DNA of 64,000 bases from Microcaldota archaeon (GTDB lineage Archaea > Micrarchaeota > Micrarchaeia > Micrarchaeales > Micrarchaeaceae), in NCBI GenBank assembly GCA_028866715.1, contig JAGWHO010000004.1, positions 1 to 64,000 of the forward strand, read 5' to 3'. The notes under the pieces were generated by a model. The model did no database searches and was not told the origin of the DNA. It saw nothing but the letters and a program-made list of their open reading frames with translations. Of this stretch, positions 7,994 to 17,747 are shown in pieces; within the stretch, counting starts at the first letter, position 1, and every line of letters starts with the position of its first letter. The position numbers and the translations under genes were made by a program.

Positions 7994-8683
7994 TTACCGC
8001 GCCCTCAATCTTGCTGCTACAGCAGGGCTTCTCAGTTCCCTGAGCGCATCGGAAGCTATCCATCTCGCGCTCCTTGAATCCATGCTTTTTATTTGAGTAG
8101 CTACACGGATTGCAGCCTTGTTTAAGGTAAGGTTCCTCTTTCCTATGTTCCTGAGGGACCAGTTAACCGCTTTTTTCACAAAGTTACGCTCATCATCTGC
8201 AGCATTTACTATGCAAGGAAAGAACCCTATGAATAGGCCATCGTTTGCGGTCTTGTCGTGCACGGCTAATGCCGCCATAATCGCAAATCCAGCCCTTTTA
8301 GTAAATTCATGGTCTGCTTTTGCCCACTCCTTTGCTTTCTTATAAGCGAATCTCGTCCTGTCGAAGAGGTTCCCGCAACAACTGTCGCAGATGTCCCAAG
8401 AGTCCATATCACTTGCCCATCGGCCCATCTGCTTCTCGGTTACTAATGAAGGGTCGTCGATCATTGTAGCGAGTATTCTCGCTTCATGTATGCCTGAGGA
8501 CCAGAGCTCTTGCGCTAGATTGTGGTTTATCCCTATTGTTTTTGCCATTGAGCGAAGAAATGGGACAGACAAACCGAGCGCATTATCCGTATTTACGCCA
8601 AATTTTGACATGCTTTGCTTCCATTCAGGATTCGATGCAGAGCGGAGGGCAACGATTACCTTAGCGCACTCTGAAGCTTTCAT
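7994..8683 (-). CDS. AlkD-like DNA alkylation repair protein
   Basis: This 229-residue all-helical protein belongs to the AlkD/HEAT-repeat DNA glycosylase family, which removes positively charged alkylated bases. It has the family features GLSVPFLRSMAK, the helix HEARILATMIDDP, and the catalytic-site segment MDSWDICDSCC containing the Trp and Asp of the active site. VKKAVNWSLRNIGKRN is the conserved late helix. The ATG lies two bases after the ileS stop codon, so it is the second gene of the ileS transcript. Confidence 0.9.
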   Translation of the reverse strand: MKASECAKVIVALRSASNPEWKQSMSKFGVNTDNALGLSVPFLRSMAKTIGINHNLAQELWSSGIHEARILATMIDDPSLVTEKQMGRWASDMDSWDICDSCCGNLFDRTRFAYKKAKEWAKADHEFTKRAGFAIMAALAVHDKTANDGLFIGFFPCIVNAADDERNFVKKAVNWSLRNIGKRNLTLNKAAIRVATQIKSMDSRSARWIASDALRELRSPAVAARLRAR

Positions 8684-8685
8684 CT

Positions 8686-11600
8686 CTACGCCTTCCTTAC
8701 CGTTATCCTTACTATCTCTCCCTCAATATCAAATTCCTTCTGCGCTACGCCTTGTATCAGATGGTGTTCGAGCCTGGCTGCGTTGACGCCCTTCTTGACA
8801 GATGCCGCATTCTCTTTCAACAGAGTCGCGAGCTCGCCGAGGACTTCGTACCCAAGCTCTATCTTGTTCGACTTGTTCAGGCCCATCTCCTTCCTGACAA
8901 GCTGGATCCTTCGCTCGAACTCCCTGAGAAGAGCCTCGTCCTTTAGTTCCTTGTTGAGTGTCTTGTCTATTGATGCGCGCCCGTATCTGAAACTCACGGA
9001 ATCTGAGTCTTCTGCAGACTGCGTTATCGTGAAGTGCTCGCTGCTTATTTCTACATTTCCGCTTGCAGTGTGCAGCGTGTAATGCCCTTGCTTCCCTATT
9101 GCGCCCATTAGCTCCTTCGCATCGGCGGATTTCAACGCCTCTGCAACGTCCTTGGCCCTTGCCTTGAACGCAGGCCCGAGTTTGCCGAAGAGCGGGACGA
9201 CCTTTTCGTCTGCGCCGCTGCCCAGCTTTGCCTCTATCTGTTTGGCGTTTACGTAATCCGCAATTATCGGGGAGAGGAGCTCTACCGCGTTGAGCGAGGC
9301 ATCGTCCTTTACCTCTAACGTGGCCTTCCCAACAGGCCATCTGAGCGATATGTTTGCCTTCTCCCTGCTTGACAGTATTGCCGTGATTGCCTCCTTGGCT
9401 ACGTCCATCTCGTTCTCCAACGCCGAGTTTATTGCTTTCAGGTTAGGCTTGTGCCAGTCTTCGAGGAATATGCTCTCCTTGTTCTTGTACCTCTCAAGGT
9501 ATACGCTCTCGGCTACGAACGGGGTTATTGGAGATATGAGTATTATCGTCCTGTAAAGCGTGCAGTTGATTATGTCTATTATTTTCTTTGCTGCGCGCTT
9601 GTCGCTGTACAGGATGCGCTTCTTCGCTATCTTTATGTAAAACCTGCTGAAATCCTCGACAACAAAATCTTTGAGCACCACCGCGGCCTTGTACGGCTCA
9701 TAATCGTCTAGATATCTTGTCACTGCCTCTGTGACGCTCTCAAGCCTTGAGGCCATCCATGAGTCTATGTTGTCGAGCCCTTTTGCCGATATCTTCTTGA
9801 CCTTTGGCGAGTACTTCAGCAGCTCCTCATACTCCCATAGCAGCTTCGATGCGTTGTGCAGTATGTTGACAACCTTCTCCGAGTCCTTTATCGCCTGCAT
9901 CGCCTGCTCGTTAAGTGTTCTGTTAAGTATCGGGTTAGTGAGAGCGGACCAGAGCCTGAACGCGTCAGCAGTCGCGAACTTGAGCATCTCGCTAAGCGGG
10001 GCGTAATTGCCGAGGCTCTTGCTCAGTTTCTTGCCATCCTTTCCGAAGAGTATGCCATGGACCACAACGTTCCTCATCGGGTTCTTGTTGTATACCATGA
10101 CTCCTGCCTTCAGCATGCCCTGGAACCATCCCCGTATCTGCTCGACATACTCAAGCACAAGCTCAGTAGGAAGAAAATCCCCGAACTGCTCCGCTGATAT
10201 TCCTGCCCTGAAGGCGACGCTCGAGTCCCACCAGACATCAAATACATCGGGTATCCTTGTCATGTTCCCGCCGCATTCGCACTTCATGTGCGCCTTGTCG
10301 ATATCAGGCCTGTGGAGATCCTCCATGAACCTTACGAACTCCGGGTTTGTCGCCCTTGACTCCAACTCGGCTTTTGAGCCTATCACGGACCTGGAGCTGC
10401 AGCTCTCGCACATCCATATGGGCATTGGAATCCCCCAGTACCTCTGCCTGGATATGCACCAGTCAGGCGAGTTGGATAGAATGTCTTCCTCCCATTTCTG
10501 CGCCTCGTCAGGATACCACCTCGTCTTTGCGTTGTTCTTGATGAGCCTATTCTTCATTTTCTGGACGTTCATGAACCACTGCGTCGTGGCAAGGAATATG
10601 AGCTTGTTGCCGCACCTCCAGCAGTGAGGGTAGCTGTGCCTTACAGTGCCCTTGTGCAGAAGCGCCCCATTCTCTGCAAGATCCGAGAGTATCGTCTTAT
10701 TCGCTTCGGCAGGCACCTTCAGGCCTGCATACTGCCCTGCATCTGGCGTATATACGGCATCGTTGCCTACAGGCGAGAAGACGGGAAGCTTTGCCTTCTG
10801 GGCAAGCATGTAGTCCTCGGTTCCGTGGCCCGGCGCTATGTGCACCAGTCCTGTTCCTTCAGACATCGATACAAGGCTGTCAGAGAATACAACTTTGTGG
10901 TATTTCCTTAGGCTTTTCTGCATCTCCACTTTCGCCTCGAGAGGGCTGAGGTACTTTATCCCTTCGAGGTCGCTTCCGTAGAACTCCGCCTCGACAACCG
11001 CGCTCTCGTTGATTAGAGCCATAAGCGTCTCGAGCCTGTCCTTCGCGAGTATCAGATGCCTGTCGCCTGCCTTCACAAGAACATAGCGCTCCTTCGGATT
11101 CGCAGCTATCGCGACATTTGCGGGGAGAGTCCATGGCGTTGTCGTCCAGACGGCAAGATAGGTCTGGTCGTTCAGGCTTATCTTAGGATCAGATTTCTTC
11201 GAATCGATTTTGAATGCTATGAATATTGACGGGTCTTCGACATCCTTATACTCGACTTCCATGCTTCCTTGCGACAGGGGCGACTCGCAGTGCGGGCAGT
11301 ATATCAGGGTCTTCTTCCCTTCATAAAGGTATCCGTTATCGCTTGCTTTCTTGAACATCGACCATGCGGTCTCTATGTACTCGTTCTTATACGGCAGGTA
11401 CGGATTCTTGAAATCGAGGGATATTCCATACCTCTCGTAATCGGCGTCTATCCTTCCTATATACTTGTCGACGTACTCCCTGCACTTCTTCACGAATTCG
11501 TCGATCCCTATCTTTTCCTCTATCTCCTTCTTCGAGCTGACATGTAATTCTTTCTCCACCTTGTTCTCTATCGGCAGGCCGTGCACGTCGTAACCAGCGC

Positions 11601-11823
11601 GATCGACGACATCAAAGCCTCTATATCTCTTGTACCTCACGAATATGTCCTTGAGCGTCTTTACCCATATGTGGCCAGGGTGCAAATCTCCGGTAACGTA
11701 TGGAGGGCCGTCAAGGAAATAGAATTTCTTCCTGCCTGCGTTTTTCTCTCGGACTAGCTTGTTTACGTCTATGCGCTTCCAGTGCTCGAAGACCTTCTCC
11801 TCTCGTTCCGATAGGTTAAGCAT
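8686..11823 (-). CDS. ileS: Isoleucyl-tRNA synthetase
   Basis: A class I aminoacyl-tRNA synthetase of archaeal/eukaryal type, 1045 residues. The HIGH motif is HPGH (residues 48-51, in GDLHPGHIWVK) and KMSKS is KLSKS near residue 600. Between them lies the editing domain with TTTPWTLPANVA, and there are Cys pairs for zinc (CPHC, CWRC, CESC). The family N-terminus supports ATG 11823, but a TATA box (TTTATATAA, 11877-11885) is spaced for a transcript starting near the upstream in-frame ATG at 11850, which would add nine residues. AlkD-like follows in the same operon. Confidence 0.95.
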   Translation of the reverse strand: MLNLSEREEKVFEHWKRIDVNKLVREKNAGRKKFYFLDGPPYVTGDLHPGHIWVKTLKDIFVRYKRYRGFDVVDRAGYDVHGLPIENKVEKELHVSSKKEIEEKIGIDEFVKKCREYVDKYIGRIDADYERYGISLDFKNPYLPYKNEYIETAWSMFKKASDNGYLYEGKKTLIYCPHCESPLSQGSMEVEYKDVEDPSIFIAFKIDSKKSDPKISLNDQTYLAVWTTTPWTLPANVAIAANPKERYVLVKAGDRHLILAKDRLETLMALINESAVVEAEFYGSDLEGIKYLSPLEAKVEMQKSLRKYHKVVFSDSLVSMSEGTGLVHIAPGHGTEDYMLAQKAKLPVFSPVGNDAVYTPDAGQYAGLKVPAEANKTILSDLAENGALLHKGTVRHSYPHCWRCGNKLIFLATTQWFMNVQKMKNRLIKNNAKTRWYPDEAQKWEEDILSNSPDWCISRQRYWGIPMPIWMCESCSSRSVIGSKAELESRATNPEFVRFMEDLHRPDIDKAHMKCECGGNMTRIPDVFDVWWDSSVAFRAGISAEQFGDFLPTELVLEYVEQIRGWFQGMLKAGVMVYNKNPMRNVVVHGILFGKDGKKLSKSLGNYAPLSEMLKFATADAFRLWSALTNPILNRTLNEQAMQAIKDSEKVVNILHNASKLLWEYEELLKYSPKVKKISAKGLDNIDSWMASRLESVTEAVTRYLDDYEPYKAAVVLKDFVVEDFSRFYIKIAKKRILYSDKRAAKKIIDIINCTLYRTIILISPITPFVAESVYLERYKNKESIFLEDWHKPNLKAINSALENEMDVAKEAITAILSSREKANISLRWPVGKATLEVKDDASLNAVELLSPIIADYVNAKQIEAKLGSGADEKVVPLFGKLGPAFKARAKDVAEALKSADAKELMGAIGKQGHYTLHTASGNVEISSEHFTITQSAEDSDSVSFRYGRASIDKTLNKELKDEALLREFERRIQLVRKEMGLNKSNKIELGYEVLGELATLLKENAASVKKGVNAARLEHHLIQGVAQKEFDIEGEIVRITVRKA

Positions 11824-11964
11824 GAGTTCACGCCAACAGACAAACAGCATCTGGCGCTAATACCATGCTCTTGAACTTATATAAACGTTGCTGGGCTCTG
11901 AGTCGAAATATATTTATAATGATGAGTAGTCTATTACTATAGGCGACGTAAACAAGGCGACGGA

Positions 11965-12405
11965 ATGACGACGAACTTCGACAAGAGCAGGAGCGCAAGC
12001 GCAGAAAAAGAGCTTGACTCGAGAGTGGAGATGGCGGAACGCGCGCACATGCGCGGCGACAAGATGGCAGAAGCTGCTTACATGCAAAGTGGTTTAGTAA
12101 GCTACATAGGCAGCGTTGGAGGAGTTACCAAAGTGAACAGCAAGAAGGTGCTCGGGCATATAGTATACACCAAGGAGCTGATCGACGAGATAGCGAACAG
12201 CCCGAAGTATTTCCCTACAAAGGTAGACCACGAGTTATTCCTGACAAATGCCGCGGAGTTCTTCAAGTGCATAGGCAACGCCGAAAGCGAGAACGGGCTT
12301 AGGGTAAAGTGCGCAAAGATGCTCGGGATAGAGGGCATAGTGCTGCATGCGGAGCATCCCGAAAACCAGCTCGGCCAGTCTGATTTCATGCTGAAAAGCA
12401 GCTAA
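11965..12405 (+). CDS. Hypothetical protein
   Basis: A 146-residue soluble protein with no family I recognise. The first half is charged and helical (Ala/Glu/Lys/Met-rich) and the second half mixed, with two Cys. A TATA-like stretch lies at about 11907-11920, so it is probably a separate transcript, divergent from ileS. The ABC transporter operon starts 80 bases downstream behind its own AT-rich box. Confidence 0.65.
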   Translation: MTTNFDKSRSASAEKELDSRVEMAERAHMRGDKMAEAAYMQSGLVSYIGSVGGVTKVNSKKVLGHIVYTKELIDEIANSPKYFPTKVDHELFLTNAAEFFKCIGNAESENGLRVKCAKMLGIEGIVLHAEHPENQLGQSDFMLKSS

Positions 12406-12485
12406 GCCCTATTTGTAGGATAGAGTTTTATACCTTCAAATCGCTAGATTATCGAGCTAGACATAGTAGCTTTAGCTGTGAGCTT

Positions 12486-13478
12486 ATGCCGGATTCGATA
12501 ATAACGATCTCGAACGTGAAGAAAAGGTTCAAGACATACAAGGCAGGGGAGCACAAGAAAGGCTTCCTGGGAAGGCTGATGAGGAAGTATTACTACAACC
12601 AGGCCTTGGACGGGGTTAGCTTCGGCATCAAGAAGGGAGAGATTACAGCGCTTCTTGGCAAGAACGGCAGCGGAAAGTCAACACTCATAAAGATAATGAC
12701 AGGGGTGCTCCATCCTGACAGCGGAGAGGTGCTTGTTGACGGGATGAGCCCGTGGGGCGACAGGACAAGGCTGGCCAAGGAAATAGGTGTTGTCTTCAGC
12801 CAGCACAACAACCTGTACTTCGACCTGCCGCCAAGCGACACTTTTGATTACATGAAAAGCCTGTATAGCGTGCCCGAGCACGAGTACAGGCAGAGGCTCA
12901 GATACCTGTTGAAGCTGCTCGATTTCGAAGACAAGTACAAGACGCAGACGAGGCTCCTATCGTTCGGCGAGAGGATGAAGGGCAACTTCATATCCGCGTT
13001 GCTCCACAACCCGAAGATAGTGTTCCTTGACGAGGCGACTGTAGGGATAGACCTTCCGTCTAGGTTCGCGCTCAGGAAGGCGGTGCAGCAGATGAGAAAG
13101 GACTTTGGAACTACGTTCGTGATAGCCACGCACATCGTAGACGACATAGAGGCGCTGGCAGAGCGCATAATATTCGTTGACAAGAGCAAGGTGATATTCG
13201 ACGGACCTAGAGGCGAGTTCGACAGCATAATAGGCAACAAGAAGCACATAGAGCTCCAGTTCAGTGACGGAGTGGACCCCAAAATCAAGGGATTTGGGAA
13301 GGTGCTTGAGCAAGGCGAGGGTTACATCAAGCTTGAGATAGATTCAGACAAAGTGAAGGACAAGAGCCTGAGCAGGCTGCTCTTCAGCAAGGGCGTGATA
13401 GACTACAGCGTCTACGAGCCAGATCTGAGCTACATACTCGGCAAATTCTATGCAACACTCGACAAGCGCAAGAAGTGA
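12486..13478 (+). CDS. ABC-2 exporter ATP-binding protein (COG4586-like)
   Basis: The 330-residue ATPase energises an ABC-2 type exporter. Walker A is GKNGSGKST near residues 58-66, the Q-loop VFSQHNN, the signature LSFGERMK, Walker B IVFLDEATVGID, and the switch His is in IATHIVDD. The less common LSxGxRM signature and the two permease genes behind it fit the COG4586/4587/3694 arrangement. About 90 residues after the ATPase fold form a C-terminal domain. The substrate cannot be read from sequence. The first permease starts 4 bases after its stop. Confidence 0.9.
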   Translation: MPDSIITISNVKKRFKTYKAGEHKKGFLGRLMRKYYYNQALDGVSFGIKKGEITALLGKNGSGKSTLIKIMTGVLHPDSGEVLVDGMSPWGDRTRLAKEIGVVFSQHNNLYFDLPPSDTFDYMKSLYSVPEHEYRQRLRYLLKLLDFEDKYKTQTRLLSFGERMKGNFISALLHNPKIVFLDEATVGIDLPSRFALRKAVQQMRKDFGTTFVIATHIVDDIEALAERIIFVDKSKVIFDGPRGEFDSIIGNKKHIELQFSDGVDPKIKGFGKVLEQGEGYIKLEIDSDKVKDKSLSRLLFSKGVIDYSVYEPDLSYILGKFYATLDKRKK

Positions 13479-13482
13479 GCCC

Positions 13483-14283
13483 ATGTTCGCAAGCCTTGAG
13501 AAGTATTACGGATTGTTCCGGATAAGGGCAAAGGGCATAACGGTGTACAAGGGCGACTTCGTAGTAACGCTTCTGCTCAGGGTGCTGTTCCCTGTGCTCA
13601 TGATATTCGTCTGGACCGCAGTGTACGTCACAACAGGGACGACAAAGATAGCTGGATTTTCGCTTCTTGGCATATACGCATATTTCCTTATCACCGCCTC
13701 GCTTGCGCCGTTCAGGTCGGACATAGACGACATGATAGGCAGCGACGTGCTTACCGGGGCGATAGCGGTGTTCCTGGTCAGGCCGATAACGTACCTTTTG
13801 GACTCTATAATAACGGACCTTTCGACAGTTGTTGTTGGGTTCTTCACGCTTACCGTGCCGATACTTGCGTTAGCTGTGCTGTTCGTCCCATTGAACGCAA
13901 GCCTGCTGTTGTTCGGCCTATTCGGGGTCGAGGCGATAGCCGCTTATCTCATTTCAATGCTGCTCGAGATAATGGTAGGCCTGCTTGCTGTGTATTTCAC
14001 CTCCTATGCCGGCATGGCGGCAGTGATAAACAGGTGCATGTCATTCTTTGGAGGCGGGTTGCTGCCGCTCAGCTTCTTCCCGTCGCAGATAAGCACAGTA
14101 CTTTCGTATCTGCCGTTCCAGTTCCTGTACTATGTTCCTGCAGCAACGCTTTCTGGAAGCATAAGCGTGCAATCATCTTTGTTCAGCCTTGCGATAGCTG
14201 CGATATGGATCGTTGGGCTTTTTGTAGCTGCGAAGTTCGCCTGGCGCGCGGCTAAGAAGCACATAAACGCAGTAGGTGTATGA
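13483..14283 (+). CDS. ABC-2 type exporter permease, first subunit
   Basis: A 266-residue membrane protein with about six predicted transmembrane segments and the COG4587/3694-like layout: a cytoplasmic N-terminal helix, then FVVTLLLRVLFPVLMIFVW, and the conserved FLVRPI segment near residue 100. It pairs with the next permease to make the pore for the ATPase upstream. ATG 13483 just after the ATPase stop is chosen because upstream in-frame codons lie inside that gene. It overlaps the possible GTG start of the next gene. Confidence 0.85.
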   Translation: MFASLEKYYGLFRIRAKGITVYKGDFVVTLLLRVLFPVLMIFVWTAVYVTTGTTKIAGFSLLGIYAYFLITASLAPFRSDIDDMIGSDVLTGAIAVFLVRPITYLLDSIITDLSTVVVGFFTLTVPILALAVLFVPLNASLLLFGLFGVEAIAAYLISMLLEIMVGLLAVYFTSYAGMAAVINRCMSFFGGGLLPLSFFPSQISTVLSYLPFQFLYYVPAATLSGSISVQSSLFSLAIAAIWIVGLFVAAKFAWRAAKKHINAVGV

Positions 14284-14284
14284 T

Positions 14285-15085
14285 ATGCGGCAATCGCTAG
14301 CGAGTAGATTAATGAACGGTGCGCGTCTTGTCTACATATCACAGCTTTATTCATTTAAGATTGCGATGGTTTACAGGGCCCAGTTTGCCCTTACCATACT
14401 CGACACGTTCGTAGGCATGATACTCCCTATCGCGTTCATCACGATAATGTACAATGTCTCACAGGGCATATCAGGATGGAGCTTCTACCAGCTTCTGCTT
14501 CTTGTCGGGCTGGTGGACTTTGCAACGATCGTGGTATATTATGCAAACCCTGCTAGAATCAACAATGTACTAAGATTAGGCTATTTTGACACGTATTTGA
14601 CAAAGCCTCAGAGCCCTATTCTCATGCTGCTTACGAAAACAGAAGGAATGTGGTCTTTCTTCTTTGGCATGTGGTCAATAATCGTAATAGCGTTTGCTTG
14701 TGCCAACCTGAGCTTCAGCATGATGAACCTCGCGCCGTTCATAATAACGGTTCTTGGCGGAGTCGTGACTTTCATGCTCTTCACGGCGTTTACCGGAATC
14801 GCATCCTACAGGATCTTTTCGCAGGCGAATTCCCAGAACTGGCTGATGAGCAACATACTCTCTTTTGGGCAGTACCCGCTCAAGATATACGGAAATATCG
14901 GCGCAATAATCTTCACGTTCGCGGCGCCGATAGCCCTTGCAAGCTTCTACCCTGCTTCGCTGCTGCTTGGGAAGATTGGCATATTGTACTTCTTTGCAAT
15001 TTTCGGCCTTGAGGTTGCGCTCTCCGCCGTCTTCCTAAAGGCATCCGAAACTCTGCTCAAAGGGTATACCAGCGCCTCTGGCTGA
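14285..15085 (+). CDS. ABC-2 type exporter permease, second subunit
   Basis: A 266-residue protein with about six transmembrane segments, homologous in layout to the preceding permease, including the matching YLTKPQSPI segment in place of FLVRPI. Two different permeases plus one ATPase is the usual set for this exporter class. The ATG follows the previous stop by one base; a GTG at 14276 is an alternative. It converges with the acetyltransferase gene. Confidence 0.85.
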   Translation: MRQSLASRLMNGARLVYISQLYSFKIAMVYRAQFALTILDTFVGMILPIAFITIMYNVSQGISGWSFYQLLLLVGLVDFATIVVYYANPARINNVLRLGYFDTYLTKPQSPILMLLTKTEGMWSFFFGMWSIIVIAFACANLSFSMMNLAPFIITVLGGVVTFMLFTAFTGIASYRIFSQANSQNWLMSNILSFGQYPLKIYGNIGAIIFTFAAPIALASFYPASLLLGKIGILYFFAIFGLEVALSAVFLKASETLLKGYTSASG

Positions 15086-15090
15086 TTGCT

Positions 15091-15609
15091 TCACAGCCTC
15101 ATATACATATACTTCTGGCTCATTAGCATTTTACCCCGCTTTACGAATCCTATGCCGGTGCCATACTCCTTGAACCCTGCCTTCTTGAAGAACGCGACTG
15201 CAGGTCTGTTCTCTGCGAATGTACCGAGTGTGATTATCTTGAACTTGCCTCTTGCCGCCTTTAGCGTGGCCTTGACGAGCTTCAGCCCAAGGCCCTTGTT
15301 CCTATGTGCTTTCACTATCGCGACACCGAGCTCACCGACGGAGTTACCATCAGGCACCTTGGCATCTGTTATCTCTGCAACGCCGACCACTCTTCCATCA
15401 ACTTCTAGGACATAAGCAACCGCCTTCTTCTCCAGCATGTCCTTATACAGGTGTGAAAAATAGTAGATGTAATCAGGCATATTGGGCTTCTTTTTGTAAT
15501 CGCCCACGCTCATGGTTATGTGGGATTTGAGCTCTCTGTGCAGCTCCTCGTCGCACCGGAACATGTCATCCAAATCCCCCCACTTCATCTCCCTTATTTT
15601 CACTACCAT
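15091..15609 (-). CDS. GNAT family N-acetyltransferase
   Basis: The 172-residue protein has the GNAT acetyl-CoA fold: GVAEITD strand, GELGVAIVKAHRNKGLGLKLV (the pyrophosphate-binding R-x-x-G-x-G/A loop) and the late FFKKAGFKEYGTG segment. The acceptor is unknown. The ATG at 15609 gives MVVKIREMKWGDL, a typical start; the longer frame upstream would cross the promoter. A TATA-like ATATATATTA on the minus strand lies about 30-38 bases before it. Confidence 0.85.
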   Translation of the reverse strand: MVVKIREMKWGDLDDMFRCDEELHRELKSHITMSVGDYKKKPNMPDYIYYFSHLYKDMLEKKAVAYVLEVDGRVVGVAEITDAKVPDGNSVGELGVAIVKAHRNKGLGLKLVKATLKAARGKFKIITLGTFAENRPAVAFFKKAGFKEYGTGIGFVKRGKMLMSQKYMYMRL

Positions 15610-15686
15610 GCCATCGACCGCCTCTGTAAAACTAACTAATATATATCTGAAAAGCAAACAATTATAATAGGGCTTGTGGTGCAGGA

Positions 15687-16625
15687 ATGGCGACGCGTAT
15701 AAAGGACAAGTTGCAGCCAATATTGGCGCTTGATTACAGGTCAATAGCCAATGTCATCCACAGCGAAGCCGATGAGCTCGCGAAAGCTAAGGGTGTTGCG
15801 CAGCAGGAGCATCTCAGAGATGCAACATACGCAGTAGCTGAGAAGATTTCCAGCGAAATGAACGATTACCTACTACATGGGGTGTTCTACGGAAGCCATT
15901 GGAAAGGCATAAGCCTGGAACAGATAAAGTTGGAGCTTGCCCATACCAGGGACGGCCCGCCGGCTAACTACATGCTTGACGGAAAGGTATTCATTGACCA
16001 TCAATACTTCTACAACGGCATTATCATAGGTGCAAACAGCAAGGATGCGGCTCTCGAAGCCATGATAACTATGGCTGGGGTGTACATACACGAGTACGTG
16101 CATGCGGTTACCCACAATTACGCGGCGCACACAAAGACAGAGGAGTACATCAAAAACGCCAACATGCTCAGGGAGGGAATTGCAAGATTCATAGAGGTAG
16201 CATTCCTGAACTCTCTCGAGAGCCTGATAAGAGGCGATGGGAAGCCAAAAGAGGGGTACGTGAGTGCCTTGGTTGAAAGATTCACAAATTATGAGAGAGA
16301 TTACTTAGGTAGAGAGCTATCTGATTTGAACTCTTCTATCGAGTGGCTTATAGAGAGAGAAAGAATGAGCAGGACAGGAAAGAGAAACTATACCAGCAGG
16401 TTGAGCCTTGCCGATTACAGTGTAGAGATGAATACAGAGGGCAGTGGGCTTTGGCAGGCGACCATCAACGACTATTCGCTTGGCGCTGAGATCTGCTTCA
16501 TACTATATCTTGCACACGGCAGGAACTTGACCCCAACGCTAGAGAGATTATTCGGGCTGAAAGACGACGAGGAATTCTTAAGCGAACTATATCAAGCAAG
16601 GAACGACCTTTGTGGCAGACGTTGA
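15687..16625 (+). CDS. Predicted gluzincin-type zinc metallopeptidase
   Basis: This 312-residue protein has the zinc-peptidase motif HEYVH (His135, Glu136, His139, in GVYIHEYVHAVTHNY) followed 24 residues later by REGIARFIEV, whose Glu163 is placed like the third zinc ligand of gluzincins. No signal peptide or membrane segment is visible, so it is probably cytosolic. I cannot place it in a named peptidase family, and the substrate is unknown. It is divergent from the acetyltransferase and 50 bases before the PDH operon. Confidence 0.7.
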   Translation: MATRIKDKLQPILALDYRSIANVIHSEADELAKAKGVAQQEHLRDATYAVAEKISSEMNDYLLHGVFYGSHWKGISLEQIKLELAHTRDGPPANYMLDGKVFIDHQYFYNGIIIGANSKDAALEAMITMAGVYIHEYVHAVTHNYAAHTKTEEYIKNANMLREGIARFIEVAFLNSLESLIRGDGKPKEGYVSALVERFTNYERDYLGRELSDLNSSIEWLIERERMSRTGKRNYTSRLSLADYSVEMNTEGSGLWQATINDYSLGAEICFILYLAHGRNLTPTLERLFGLKDDEEFLSELYQARNDLCGRR

Positions 16626-16674
16626 CACCAACTATTAAAATGATTTCTTGAGTATGGTTATTGGGTGAAAGGCC

Positions 16675-17742
16675 TTGCTCAAGCAGGTGTTCGACGGTAC
16701 TGTAAGCTATCTCCAGATCCTGGATGAGAACGGCAATCTCGATTCTAGCCTGATGCCAGGAGACATCACCGACGACATGCTAGTGCAGATGTACAAATAC
16801 ATGTCATTCGCAAGAGAGTTGGACGCGAAGACATTGAGCCTGCAGAGGCAAGGCAGAGCGGTGACATATGCGCCGCTCATCGGAGAGGAGGCAACGCAAA
16901 TAGGCAGCGCTCTTGCGATGAGGAAAGGCGATTTATTTGTGCCCAACTTCAGGCAGCATGGAGTCTATCTTGTAAGGGGCATGCCTCTGGACATAATATT
17001 TCTTTACTGGAGGGGCTATGAGGAAGGCGGAGCGATACCTAAGGAGGTCGGCGGCTTCCCATATATAGTGCCGGTAAGCACGCAGCTCCCTCATGCGGCA
17101 GGTGTTGCCTTTGCGCAAAAATATGAAGGCAAGGATGTTGCGGTAGTGGCATATGTTGGCGACGGGGGGACTTCGGAAGGCAACTTCTACGAGGCGCTTA
17201 ATTTTGCAGGAGTGTTCAAGATACCGCTTGTGACGATAATAGAGAACAACCAGTGGGCAATATCAGTGCCAAGAGAAAAGCAGAGCGCTGCTCCGACTCT
17301 TGCACAGAAGGGTATCGCTGCCGGCATAAACGTCATCCAGGTAGACGGCAACGACGTCATTGCAGTATACAAGGCAACGAGAGACGCGATAGAAAACGCA
17401 AAGAACGGCCCTACGCTTATAGAGTGCGTGACATACAGGCTCAGCATGCACACGACTGCCGATGACCCGACGAAGTACAGGCCAGAGGCCGAGGTAGAGA
17501 TCTGGAAGAAGAGAGACCCTATAGACAGGTTGAGGATCTACCTCAAGGGCAAGAAGCTCTGGAACGACGATCTCGAGGCAAAGATGCAGGCTGAGAACAG
17601 GAAGACGATAGACGATGCCGTAGAAAAAGCGGAGCAGTTCAAGCCGAATCCTAGCGGCATGTTCACGAACATGTACAGCTTCATGCCGGAGACGTTGAAG
17701 GAAGAGCTAGACGATGCGGAGAGGAACAACTTTTACCAGTGA
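16675..17742 (+). CDS. pdhA: Pyruvate (2-oxoacid) dehydrogenase E1 component, alpha subunit
   Basis: E1 alpha binds thiamine diphosphate and decarboxylates a 2-oxoacid. Visible are LQRQGRAVTYAPLIGEEA, the ThDP/Mg motif GDGGTSEGNFYEALNF near residue 161, ENNQWAISVP, VDGNDV and the phosphorylation-loop region YRLSMHTTADDPTKYR. The frame opens with TTG at 16675, preceded by GGTGAAAGG as ribosome site; the next ATG (residue 28) would lose conserved sequence. It heads the E1 alpha, E1 beta, E2 operon. Pyruvate is the likely substrate; a branched-chain oxoacid role cannot be excluded. Confidence 0.92.
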   Translation: MLKQVFDGTVSYLQILDENGNLDSSLMPGDITDDMLVQMYKYMSFARELDAKTLSLQRQGRAVTYAPLIGEEATQIGSALAMRKGDLFVPNFRQHGVYLVRGMPLDIIFLYWRGYEEGGAIPKEVGGFPYIVPVSTQLPHAAGVAFAQKYEGKDVAVVAYVGDGGTSEGNFYEALNFAGVFKIPLVTIIENNQWAISVPREKQSAAPTLAQKGIAAGINVIQVDGNDVIAVYKATRDAIENAKNGPTLIECVTYRLSMHTTADDPTKYRPEAEVEIWKKRDPIDRLRIYLKGKKLWNDDLEAKMQAENRKTIDDAVEKAEQFKPNPSGMFTNMYSFMPETLKEELDDAERNNFYQ

Positions 17743-17747
17743 TATTA

